Below, piece by piece: positions 47,301 through 59,300 of a stretch of 64,000 bases of DNA. The DNA is from Jaltomata sinuosa (Eukaryota; Streptophyta; Magnoliopsida; Solanales; Solanaceae), in NCBI GenBank assembly GCA_003996215.1, contig QJPP01001730.1, positions 62,001-126,000 on the forward strand. The letters are read 5' to 3'. The notes below the pieces were generated by a model that was not told the DNA's origin, did no database searches, and saw only the letters and a list, made by a program, of their open reading frames with translations. Both the position numbers and the translations under genes were made by a program. Position 1 is the stretch's first letter, and every line of letters begins with the position of its first letter.

Positions 47301-50300
47301 GGGGTGGGGGTGCGCACAAAAGCAGATAACCTAGATTTCATGGTCAAAGGTTGTTATTCAAAATACTTCTTTGCGTCCTCGCCATGATGTAAACCTATTG
47401 CTTCTCGAAAACAATAACCAGCATAATATATATTAAACATAGCATTCTTTAGATCGTGATGATACACCTATGAGATCTAATGTTATACCTTCCTTTGTCT
47501 ATTGTTTCACTATTTTCCCAGCACAAATGTTTTATTATCATATAACCTAGATTTCATGGTCAAAGGTTGTTATTCAACATACTTTGTGTCATCGTCATGA
47601 TGTAAACCTGTTGCTTCTCGAAAACATAACCAGCATAATATATACTAAACATAGCATTATTTAGATTGTGATGATACACCAAAGAGATCTAATGTTATAC
47701 CTTCCTTTATCTATTGTTTCACTATTTTCCCAGCACAAATGTTCTATTATCAGTATCTTATTCTATCTTTTTTTATTGTAACCGTGGTGTCAGGGCCAAC
47801 TTTCGCGCACCTCGACTAATTCCACGGGATACCCGCCACCTCTCACCAGCAATAGGTATCAAGTAACTCTGTCCACCAAGGCTAGAACAGATGGGAAGAA
47901 TCACCTAGTATTTTTGTCTCCACTGGAAATCTTATTCTATTATCAGCGTCTTCTCAAGTTACATAGCACTTAAACAATCCCTAGGTCACTAATCCATCAG
48001 AAAATCATATCAACCCAATTCATAGCTTAGATCTAAAAGGAAATATGAGCTCCAAAGACCGCTTCAAACTTCGAGTGCATCAAAAGAGGGACACTTGGCC
48101 CCAAGAAGAACAAAATCACGTCAAGAGAACAATGTCCTCTCAGTATAAGTAGGACCAGTTAAGGGAAACTTGAAGCTTGACAGATTTTGCAGATTAGAAC
48201 AACTGATGATAATGAATATGCTAACTTATATAACAACAAACATTTTTCATAAAAAGAATTTTAGCCTTTGTCATATCCTTCCCGTTTTCTTTCTTTCCTT
48301 TTACATTTCCCTTCTTTTTCCTTTTACCATATATCTGCAAGACACCCTTGCACCTGAATATAAACCTTATACACAGACCAGCTACCTCTTGATTCCATTG
48401 CTGAATCAATGCATTAATAATTTCACACACGGCAAGCAGAAAAAACAAAGGCCAAAGTATCAACCATCGAGTACTGCACTCTTGTTCAAACATATAAACA
48501 CAATAAACTGAATAATCTTGTCTCGAATAGCAAAATACTAAGTTAAATGACAAATATCATTAAAGAGGATCAAAGACTTGCATACCGTCTCAGGGTCCCA
48601 AACCCTAACAATGTGGCTGTCAGCAGTTATTAACTTTGTTCGTTCAGTGTTAAGCGTTTTATGCCACTTAATGTTCAGTATCGGGCTCCCATACCTATAA
48701 AATATTGTCACAATGCATATAACCAATAGAGAACAAGAATCACTTTAAATGGTAAAGTTGGCCAAAGTAACTTACATATGATCCTTTATCCGCATAGGTT
48801 GAGAAGATCGCAAATCATAAATCAGAACCTGCACATTACAAGATACTGTTAAACATCTTGATCACAGAAGACACAAAAACTACTACGCCTCAGTTCCAGA
48901 CAAGTTAGGTCGGTTATACAAATCCTCATTTACCATGGTTCTCCATTTAAAATCATTTTGAGACCAACATTATACACAATAAAAATAAAACCTTTGCAAG
49001 AAGAGATTCTGATTTTTTTATCAGAACCTCTACACTGAGAATGAGTTCGAGACCCAATGCTAACTGATGTTGCCAGTATATCAAAAGAAGAGAGTGAGCT
49101 GCTAGAGAATGTATTTGAGGACGAAGAGGTACATGTCGTGATTCAGCCATGTGAACCAGACAAAGCACCTGGACCTGATGGACTTACTATGGCATTCTTT
49201 CCGAAATCATGGGCTTCATTAAACCAGAGGTAATAGGAGCCATCAACCATTTCCACCAGCAGTGCTACATGGTCAAATCTTGCAATGCCTCTTTCATTGC
49301 ACTGATTCCCAAAAGAAAGGGGGTTGTTGAGCTTAGAAACTTTAACACTTATAACGCTCATGGGTAGTGTGTACAAGATCCTAGCCAAGCTTTTAGCAGA
49401 AAGGTTGAAGTTGGTAACTGGGAAACTAGTCTCTAATCACCAGAATACCTTCATCAATCATAGGCAAATTACTGATGCAGCATTAATTGCCAATGAAGTC
49501 CTACCGTCCTAGATTGGAGGTCCGAAAGTGGTGAGTGGTATCATCTGAAAACTGGATATAGAGAGGCTTTTGATCAGCTCAATTGGTCTTATCTATAATC
49601 TATCCCAAGGAAGATGGAGTTCGGGACAGACGGATAAAGTGGATCAAGTTTTGTATCACAACAGTAAAGTATTCAGTGATAGTTAATAGAGGGCTTGTAG
49701 GGTTCTTCTCCCGACAGAAAGGGATCAGACAGGATGCTCCACTTTCACCATTTTTATTTATTTTAGCCATGGAAGGTCTTTGTAAAATGCTTGAAAAGGC
49801 TAGGCAATTGGACTGGATCCAGGGTTTCAGAGTTGGCTACTTGGCTCAAATACTGGGATCACAGTCAAATGTCTCACACCTGTTGTATGTTGATGATACC
49901 TTCATTTTCTAAGAAGCAGACACATCACAAGTGCTCTACTAGAACCTGACTCTGCTACTTTTTGAGGCTCTATCAGGGCTCCATGTCAATAAGTTGAAAA
50001 AACATCATCTATCCAGTCAACAATGTAACCTAGAAGAGCTATCTAGTCTTATGGGATGCACCATTGGTTCACTTCCTACAACCTATTTAGGTCTTCCACT
50101 GGGGCAGAAATTCAAGAACTGTGAGATTTGGAATGGAATCATAGAGAGGTTTGAGAAGAGACTCGCATCTTGGCAGATGCAATATCTGTCCATGGGTGGC
50201 AGGTTAATCCTCATCAACAGTGTTCTTGATAGCATCCCCACATATTTCATGTTCCTATTTCCCATCTCTAAAATGGTGAAGCATGAGTTTAACAGAATCA

Positions 50301-53300
50301 GAAGGAATTTCCTAAGGGATAGGAGCAACAGTTCTCACAAGTTTCATCTAGTCAAATGGGATAAAGTCATTCAGCCTAAATCTAGGGGTGGTCTGGCCAT
50401 CAGAGATTTGCATCAATGACAAGTGTCTGCTAATGAAATGGTTGTGGAGATATGCGACAACTGATTCAAGCCTCTGGAAAGAGGTTATCAAGGCCAATCA
50501 TGGGATGATGGATAACTGGAGCTCCAAAATTGCTAATGCCTCCTATGGGTTGGGGACCATGGAAATACCTGAGCAAACTGGTACAAAAAAAAATCTCAAA
50601 ATGTTCACTTTAAAGCTGGAAATGGGGCACATATTAGATTTTGGAAAGACAAATGGGTGAGCAATCCAACAATCATGGTGGAATTCCCCACACTTTTCCA
50701 GATTGCTCAAGCCAAAGGCTCCTCTATAGCTGACAACAGAAGTGGCAACAGTTGGGACATCCACCTCAGAAGAGCTGTACAAGATTGGGAATTGGGGTCT
50801 ACTAGACCTGCTAGTTAGGGTGGAGTATACCATTGTTGAGAGTCTTCCCAACACTTTGAGATGGGGGGATGGGGGAACAAACAATTTCACAGTAAAAGAG
50901 TGTTACAGGCAGCTTAGTATTCAGAATCAGGCTCTTGATAACTGGCCATGGAAGTTGATTTGGAAGACCAAGCTTCCAACCAAGATTATCTGCTTCAACT
51001 GGACTGTTTTGAAGGGAGCTTGTGTAACACAAGATAACCTTCATTGAAGGAGCTTTCAATTGGTTAACCGATGGTACATGTGTAAGGGAAGCTCAGAAAA
51101 CATTAGTCATCTATTTTTGCATTGCCTAGTAGCCACTGACCAATGGAACATGTCTTTTTTGCCTCATTGGGCTGAAACGGATGATGCCTGAGCATGTGAG
51201 GGAGGCTTACACAAGCTGGAGTCACCAGACAAGGCCATCAAGAAGATCTGTAATGATTCCTGGAGTAATCTTTTGGTATTTGTGGAATGAAAGGAATTGT
51301 AGATTTTTTGTGGTATTTCAACTCCAAGCTCATCCCTCAAAGCAAAGTGTTTGCTTAGGTTGTATAGCTGGATTAAGTTGACACCTGTAAATGGCACTGA
51401 CCATTTTTGCAGTTTGTAAGCTCCCTAGACTTCGCCTAGCACTTTGTATAGGGTCTTGCAACTTTACTTTACTTCAATTTTTGCAGAAAACTTTTGTAAT
51501 TTGCATCTTCTTGATGCTTTTTTAATGAAACAAATTACTTCATAAATAAAAAAAGTAAAAAATTGCAGAAGCCTCCACAATGCAAATATATTCTTGCTAA
51601 CAAGATAACTGTTTTTTACTCAAGACTATTTCTATTCTTCAATAACTCCTGTCTGATGCCCTCAAATGACAAGATTTTTATCACCAAAAAATCCAGTTTC
51701 CTTTTAGCCACCTTGATTGATGATATGACCCAGCAAGACTCCTATTGGAGTGAGCTTAATAAAACCATAACTTCTTTTTCATTTTCTATTCTCTGTTTCT
51801 ACGTGAATCAAAAAAACAGAACAGAAATTTTAAAAACCTCCCTCCTCATTCCCTTCCCGTAGTGTAACAAATTTTCAAGTCACTAATGTCTTATACTTCA
51901 AAAACACCAGTAAGCCAACTTTGTGGGCCATCCCGTAGCTCATATTGTGACACCTCTTTTTGCTAAGTTGTCGAGGACAATCCCTTAAGTTTACTATCAT
52001 GAGAAATAACATCTGCAATTTTTTTCACATTGAAGATGCAATCCTTTTTTAAGTATGATATGTTTTCTATTCACACATGGTAATTTTAAGGTAGTCATAT
52101 ATCAAGATTGTCTAACATACTCTTTCCTACTTAGTTTCATGTCAATTATCATACTACATGGGTTAAAATATACTCTTCTTACTACATAAGTTGCTTGTTT
52201 GTACAAGTCATCTTAATTTCCAACTTGGTGATGCTAAATACTTGGGACAAATCAAGAATTTCCATAATCAAAATGTAGGTAAATTTTCCACCTCCTAAGA
52301 TATATATATAGTTTCAAGTAAAATAACAAAAAAAAAAACCAAACTTCCGAAATGACAATCAAAAATTATTTTTCCAACCAAAACATGAGATGCAAAAAAT
52401 TCACCATAATCATCACAAAGTTTGTCAAGTTCTCTAAACTGCATTTCCTTCTATTATACCTTTCCATCACTACTTCCAACAGCCATGAGGTAACCTCCAT
52501 CTCCCTCGAACTCTATCGCAGTAACCTCCTGTAATTTATGCATATCGTTAGCAATCACTAAAAAAAATCTGTTTTTTCAACTACTAAAGCAGAAAACTAC
52601 CTGGTCCCCATCCCCAGCAGGTGCAACAGCATTTATCCTGCCAACTGAAGATCTTGCTCGCATGTCAAAGCATTCGAGCGCACCATCCTCCCCTCCACAA
52701 GCAACTAACCCATGGACCTTGCTAAAGTGCAGAAGAAAAGACACCAAAAGATTACAGAAGAAACAGCCAGACTGAAGGCATAGCAAAGCTAAAAAATCCA
52801 AAAAGATTGTCTTTTTTTTTCAAAAAGAAAAGGGGAAATGGATTTAAAAACACCAGTAAGGTAAGCAAAGTAAAATCCGCTTCTAACCTCCGTGAAACCA
52901 CATTAACTGCTGGGGACCGTGTGCTCAGTGAGGAAAGGAAGCGTCCCTGTTAATTAAATACGATAGCCTCAGTAAACCATACAAGCAAAACATCAACGCA
53001 TAAGGGGGAAAGCCTTAAACAATTTCCAACTTTTTAGGACAACAAATTCATTATCCAACTTTAGGCCATAGAAGTTAGGACTCTGCACATGTCTGATCTT
53101 TCATTTTTCATATACTTCTGAAAATGCAGCAGATAACAATTAACACCCTGAAACTCCATTTACCTGTGGGATCGATGCCAAGGAAATCTAGGTAAATTTC
53201 AAAACATATAACCATTCTTTCTTCCCCTCTTCTTTATTTGGATACCGTAATAAAGCTTTATTCAAATTACTCCAGCACCAAGACAATGCTGAATATTACA

Positions 53301-56300
53301 ACTTTTTTACAACTGTTTATAACGAATCAATGGAGCTCGATTTTGCAAAGATACAATAAAGTGTACCAGTGTTTCCTCTATCATACATATCAGCAAAATT
53401 GCACTAGATTACATAGACTTACCCTTCTCTTCTCTTCCATCTCTATTAGTTGCTGCTCCAAAACATACTAAGCCTTTCTGACAGTACCAATTCTCAAAAC
53501 AAAAAGAAAACATACTAGGCCTATCCCTTTTTTCTTTCTTTTCCTACCATAACTTTTGGATCAACAACATATTGGTATCTAATAGTCCAATCCAAATCAC
53601 CTGAACACTAGATACCACGGAAAACGTATAGCTAGCAGAAGACCTTCAACAACTTTCCAGATACATACGTCTATGTTTGTGTGTTTGTTCATCAGAACTT
53701 TGGCAAAAGCATAAATGGATGTGGTGCATTCACGACAGAAAATAAAATAAGTGGAATTGAACAATTAAATATTTTTTTCATAATTCAGGAGGTGTTGTTG
53801 GGTATTGCATCTGTTGCTGTTGGTTAGCAAGAAAAATTAGTTGTTTAGTGTTTTTTGATGAAGTAAATAATATTATTAAAATGTTTGGGCACAAAAAGAC
53901 ACGCATGCATGCAAGTATACCAATAAATAGAAAACCTGCAGACAGGGGCGGAGTTAGCTTGATCCCAGGGGGTTCATCCGAACCCCCTCCGGCGGAAAAT
54001 TACAATATTTATACATGGTTAAAATTATTTTTTATGTATATATAGTAGATGTTGAACCCCCTTCGGCTAGTTCGTGTGTTTACTTATTTATATTTTAAAC
54101 CCCCTTAATTAAAATCCTGGCTCCGCCACTGCCTGCAGAAAGATATGGTTTTCTGAACTTCATGGGCGCACCAGGAAGAAACAAGGGATAAGAGGCTACT
54201 ACTCAATTGTAGAAAATTCATCTCCACACTTTCGAAAGCTCTCCTATTTATTCTCTTCAAACATGAAACAACCCACAAATGTGCGGGTTAAGTAATATTC
54301 CTAGCCCTGTGCTTCCCTCCCAACTGAACATTAACTCCTTCATGGTTCCTGGCATCAACCAGATATTCCGAGCCAACACAGGATATTCCACTATAACCTC
54401 GATGCTACCCAACAATGAAGTAGGAGATGGTCAACATCTTCACTCAACCTCTTACACATAAAGCATCAACTGATGACCTTCCTCTTCCTCATATTTTTGA
54501 GTGTCAATGTCAACCGTCTTGTTGCTAGCCAAGTAAAGAAGCACACTTTTCTTGGAACCTTCAGAATTCAAATCGAACTATGAGGAAATGCAACCTCCTC
54601 CCTGCCCCAGAAGCTTCTTATAATATGGTTTAGCAGAAAACACCTCATTGTTCCCCACCTCCACACATTGTGGTCATCCAATGAAGTTCCTAGTTGGAAG
54701 CAAATCACTTAGCTTTTCTTTAGCCGTAGGAAGAGTCTACTGTTTTGTTTAAATAGAATTTCTGTAAAATATTTTAGGTTGTTGCGATATTTCAAGTTTT
54801 TGAATAATTTATTCTCTGGACTCTTGCAGATTTTTTGTTTTTTTTTTTTATCAGATAAAGTATTTCATTAATAATAACAAGGCCAACATGGAAGTATACG
54901 AGTGGTATACCAAAAACGGAGAAACCTACAAACTATGATACTCTCCAAAAGCCACCCAATCCTCTATACAAGCAGGAACTACATGGGTGCATCAAAAGAA
55001 AATAAGGGATCGGAGACTACTCCTCGAATGAGCAAAGCTCATCTCCACCACTTCAAAATCTCTCCTATTCCTCTCTTCCCAATTTTTTTTGAGAATAATT
55101 CCTCTCTTCCCAAATGACCCACAATAAAGCAAGAGGAATGACATTCCACACCTTGTGCTTACTTCACCTAGCTCCATTCTTCCAGCTGAACATCAACTCT
55201 CTCACGGATTGTTTGCTATAAAGTGTCTATTTTAAAGCCGTGGGGTTTAAGAGACAAATTTTCAATCATTTTGAACATTTTTGACACTCCGTCTTTTAGA
55301 AATTCCAACTCTGAGCGGCAATCAGTCTTATAGGATCTATAAGTTTCAGTAGAAAAGAACCATTTTCTTTTTGATGGGTAATTAATATATTATAGAGTGT
55401 ATTTGCACTAAGCTTCTTTTGGTATACGGCTCGTATACAAGGTTTTTCCAATTGTTGATAAAATTATTTACCTTACAAGAGAAAAACACACTTAGCCCGT
55501 GCAAATAATTACAATTTGTGCAAATCAGCTAGTGTCTAAAATTTCATCTACATCTGGTACAAACACTAGTTTGCACCAAAAAACGATCAATAAAATGCAT
55601 CTAAGTTTAAGGCAATGTGTGTTTCTTCTTTTGCCTTCAAAAGAGCCATTTTAAATCAATCTTAACCCATACTTATTTTTAACCTTCAAGTATGGAAAGC
55701 AATGATTTCTCTTTGAATGTCCCACAATAATTCTCTTTGAATGTCCCACAAACCATCACCAGTGAAAATTACCGAATTTGTTAAATGAAAATGAAATTTC
55801 ATCTCAAAGCCTATGATCTATTGAAGTCATAATGGAAGATAGACCCTTATAGTGACTCTGCAAAACTTACCATCACACAAATTAAAGCTCATTAAGAGAA
55901 ACTTTACACAAGATAAAGTTATTGCAGGTGTTTTTTAGCATAAATGTTTTAGTTGGATATTTTTATAAGAAATGTTTAGTTGGATTATCCACATAACAAA
56001 TCTTTCTTCTTACTTTTTTTTCATACAAAGGTTTTTTACCTTAGATGTATCACTTTTTCACCATAAAGTATGTTCCCTTTTTTTTTGAACTTGGTAACTT
56101 TAAAGTATGTTTCCTTATTATCGTCAATGTTATCAAAAGCGAAAAGCGCCAAAAGAACTCAATGGTTCATTGGGTCTTTAAGCGCAAATAAAGTGTCAGC
56201 TTTAATGAAAAAGGTGCAAATAGAGAAAATATACAAACATGCATGTTTAGTCCAAGACTAATAATAAGCATGAATAAAAAATATATGGACAGAGGAATTT

Positions 56301-59300
56301 TTTAAAAAAATTACGATAAAGTGGAAATATCAATTGTTTAGTCTCGCCTCTTTGGGAAACTCATTAGCAAGGAAAAGTATGACTTCGAGTCTTGATGACG
56401 ACACTGAAGCGCATATTAAGTGAGGCGAAGCACTCAACATGTTTTCCGCCTCGCTTTAGGGATTAGGCGCGCCTTTGACAACACTGATTATCATCTGAAA
56501 ATTTGCTGAAATTTTATTCAATACTAGTTCTTTTCCTGCTGGTCTGGACACCACGGTCATCAAAAAAAAAAACCTAGTTCTTTTCCTTCAATTAGGGCCA
56601 AAAAGATTAATAATGACAATTGACAAAGTTAAAATCCACACAATTATACAGTAGAAAACAACCCAAGCATGATGCCATCTACCAATAGCGAGAAGTTGGA
56701 AAAAGGAACAAACTTTTGTCTTCTTTGACACAGATAAAGTAGAAATCAACTTCAATATAGGTGCACATATTACTCAAGTCTGTTGTAGAGAAACAGATGC
56801 CATTACGAGTTCAGATAAGCATTTCGAGAAAATTTCGTAATTTTTTAACAACCAAGAAAATTTAGCAATTTTGTTGATAAATTTGCCACTTCCCTGTTAA
56901 TTCATTAAAATACATGGATGGCTCAAATACTTGAACTAAAGAGGACTTAGCAAAAACTTTTATACACTGAAGAAAGCAAGAGGCAATAGAAAAACCTGCT
57001 CTAAATTTATTCTGTAGAGATCTGGTGATGAGGCAGCGCAAAGCAAATCACAAGACCAGGAATCATATACAATATCCCTTCCCATCCTAAATAAACAGGA
57101 GAACATATAAGTGATCTTAAGCTGGCATTTACAGATGATACAGTTCATACAGAAAACACGTAACAGTAAATTTCAGAAACAGAGAGGAAAGGGCCATGAA
57201 ATGCCTACTGCAATGCACTCGAGGAGTTGGGACTCTGATATATCACCAACGGAGTAAACTTTCTTCTTCTTTTTATCAATAAGAAGATTTCTAGTGATAA
57301 TAACATCGGGAATTAACTTTCTTCCAAAACCTAGCAGTATAAATGAGGAGTTTCAGGATTAAGTGATTAACTGAATTTCTCTGAAGGGACACAATTTTTT
57401 ATGGCTTTAAGTCACTGAAGACCTTTCTTTCATTGGAGAATTATTACAGATACATTCATCGATTATTTTGTTCTCTTATTCGGTCCAGTGGTATCTACAA
57501 TTTCAAGTGGGACAGGTTTAGCTGTTGAACAGCATATCTAAAACACTAGAGGGTTCAGCAAGCTTGATAATAGTTACACATTGAGTCCTAACTCAGCCTG
57601 TTGCCGTTGTGCAAGTGTAAGTATGCTACAGGAAACAAACAGTCCCTTCTAGCAGCTCAATGTTTTGTTGATATTCTTGATAGTTTTTTTTTTTTAAACT
57701 GGTAAATGTAATATTCTTGATAGTTAACATACATTGTTTTCTAAATCTTGCATTTCATCAGTATAGTAAAACGCAGACGGCATATGGATCACATAAGGAG
57801 AAAACAAATGTAAGTGTGACCTTGGAATCCGCAATTTGTAGTGACTTCCATATTTTGCATGGAGGCAAACAGAACGATCAGCACAGAGAAATGCTATTTT
57901 TGAATAGTCATCACCCAAGACCTAGAAAAGATATCAAACATGAAATATACATCAGTATAAATTTCCCACACTAATTAGAGAAGAAATATGCAACAGAACG
58001 TGTTACCGTGTCTCTGGCCTCTAAAAAGAAAAAACAAAACAGGGAACAAGCAGAAATATTTACATCAAAGTTCGAAGCACAAAAAGATCAGAAAAATCCA
58101 AACGACCATAAGCACTGCTCATAAACAGAAGTAATACTAATAAAAAACAATTTTGTTATTGTGAGTGGTGTAGGAAGTGTGCAGCCTTCAAAAAGATAGA
58201 GCGGGAAAGCAGTCAGTACTTGAAAGTTAACAATCTCTGACACTAAATGCCTTTCAAACTTCAATGCCAGCTCCCGCAGCTCATACACTTTAACTTGTGG
58301 TGGGTAAATACCTGAAAAATTAATGTTGTCGTCAACCGATACAAAACAGAGGAAATACCAGGCAGCTGAAAGAATCTACTCATCTAATACATGTTGACAA
58401 GGACTCTTTAAATTTGTCATAGATTTGTATGCCAGCAGAAAACATAGAGAAAATATGGAAACCTAAATTATTGAATGAGACGGGCCTAATGGAGCAACAT
58501 TAACAGTGATAAACTGATGATTCATATAGTTGATCCTATCTTGAGATCGAGGCATAGCTGTTGCCGTTGTACTCATCTAATACATGTCTCAGCTGAATAG
58601 AGGGGCAGAACAATGGCGCAACAGTAATTGTTTACTTCCAGTGTATGATTTTTTATATAAGAAAGCTATTTGTTCAGGTTAAACATGAATAAGTCTCAAC
58701 CAACACAGGAAATAAGATGAATCCCAATGCTTCAACAAACCAATAAAATGAACCAATATATTTATATTCCAATCTGTTCTAAATATAAAAACAATAGTCA
58801 CACATTGAGTACATAGAAATAATTGCGTTTATACAACACAGAAGGATAAATATGCATGAATATAACATTCAATAGTAACACTGCATAGTGGCGCCTTTCT
58901 GTAACTCAGAAGTAGTTACTTCTCAATGCGAGAGATCATTCAACAAAAGTATAATCTTTCAAGGAAACAAAAGTTGTCCAGTATATCAAAATTGATGATA
59001 CAAAAGAAATAAGGATGTCTCAAACTGCAGAAAATCACCTGAGGCGATGAGATACTCCCCGTCAGGAGTCACTTTAATTCTTGTTGTTGCAGTTTCAAAT
59101 CTCAAATCTTGAATCAGATCCACTCTTTGCATATAACCTGCCAAAAGAGAGAAAATATCTTTCATACCATAACCATAATATCCTACAATACCAAATATGT
59201 ATACATGGAGAAACATGGATCTAGGATTCATATAGCCGGCCCGAATTACATAAGCTATGCAATTGGATTTTACCCATCCCATCCATTCATGTAGAGGAAC

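Noticed and set aside
49583..50660. Plus-strand frames as a separate host gene
   Set aside because: The words LSPFLFILAMEGL, YVDD and LGLPLGQ are L1 LINE reverse transcriptase, and the region is broken by stops.
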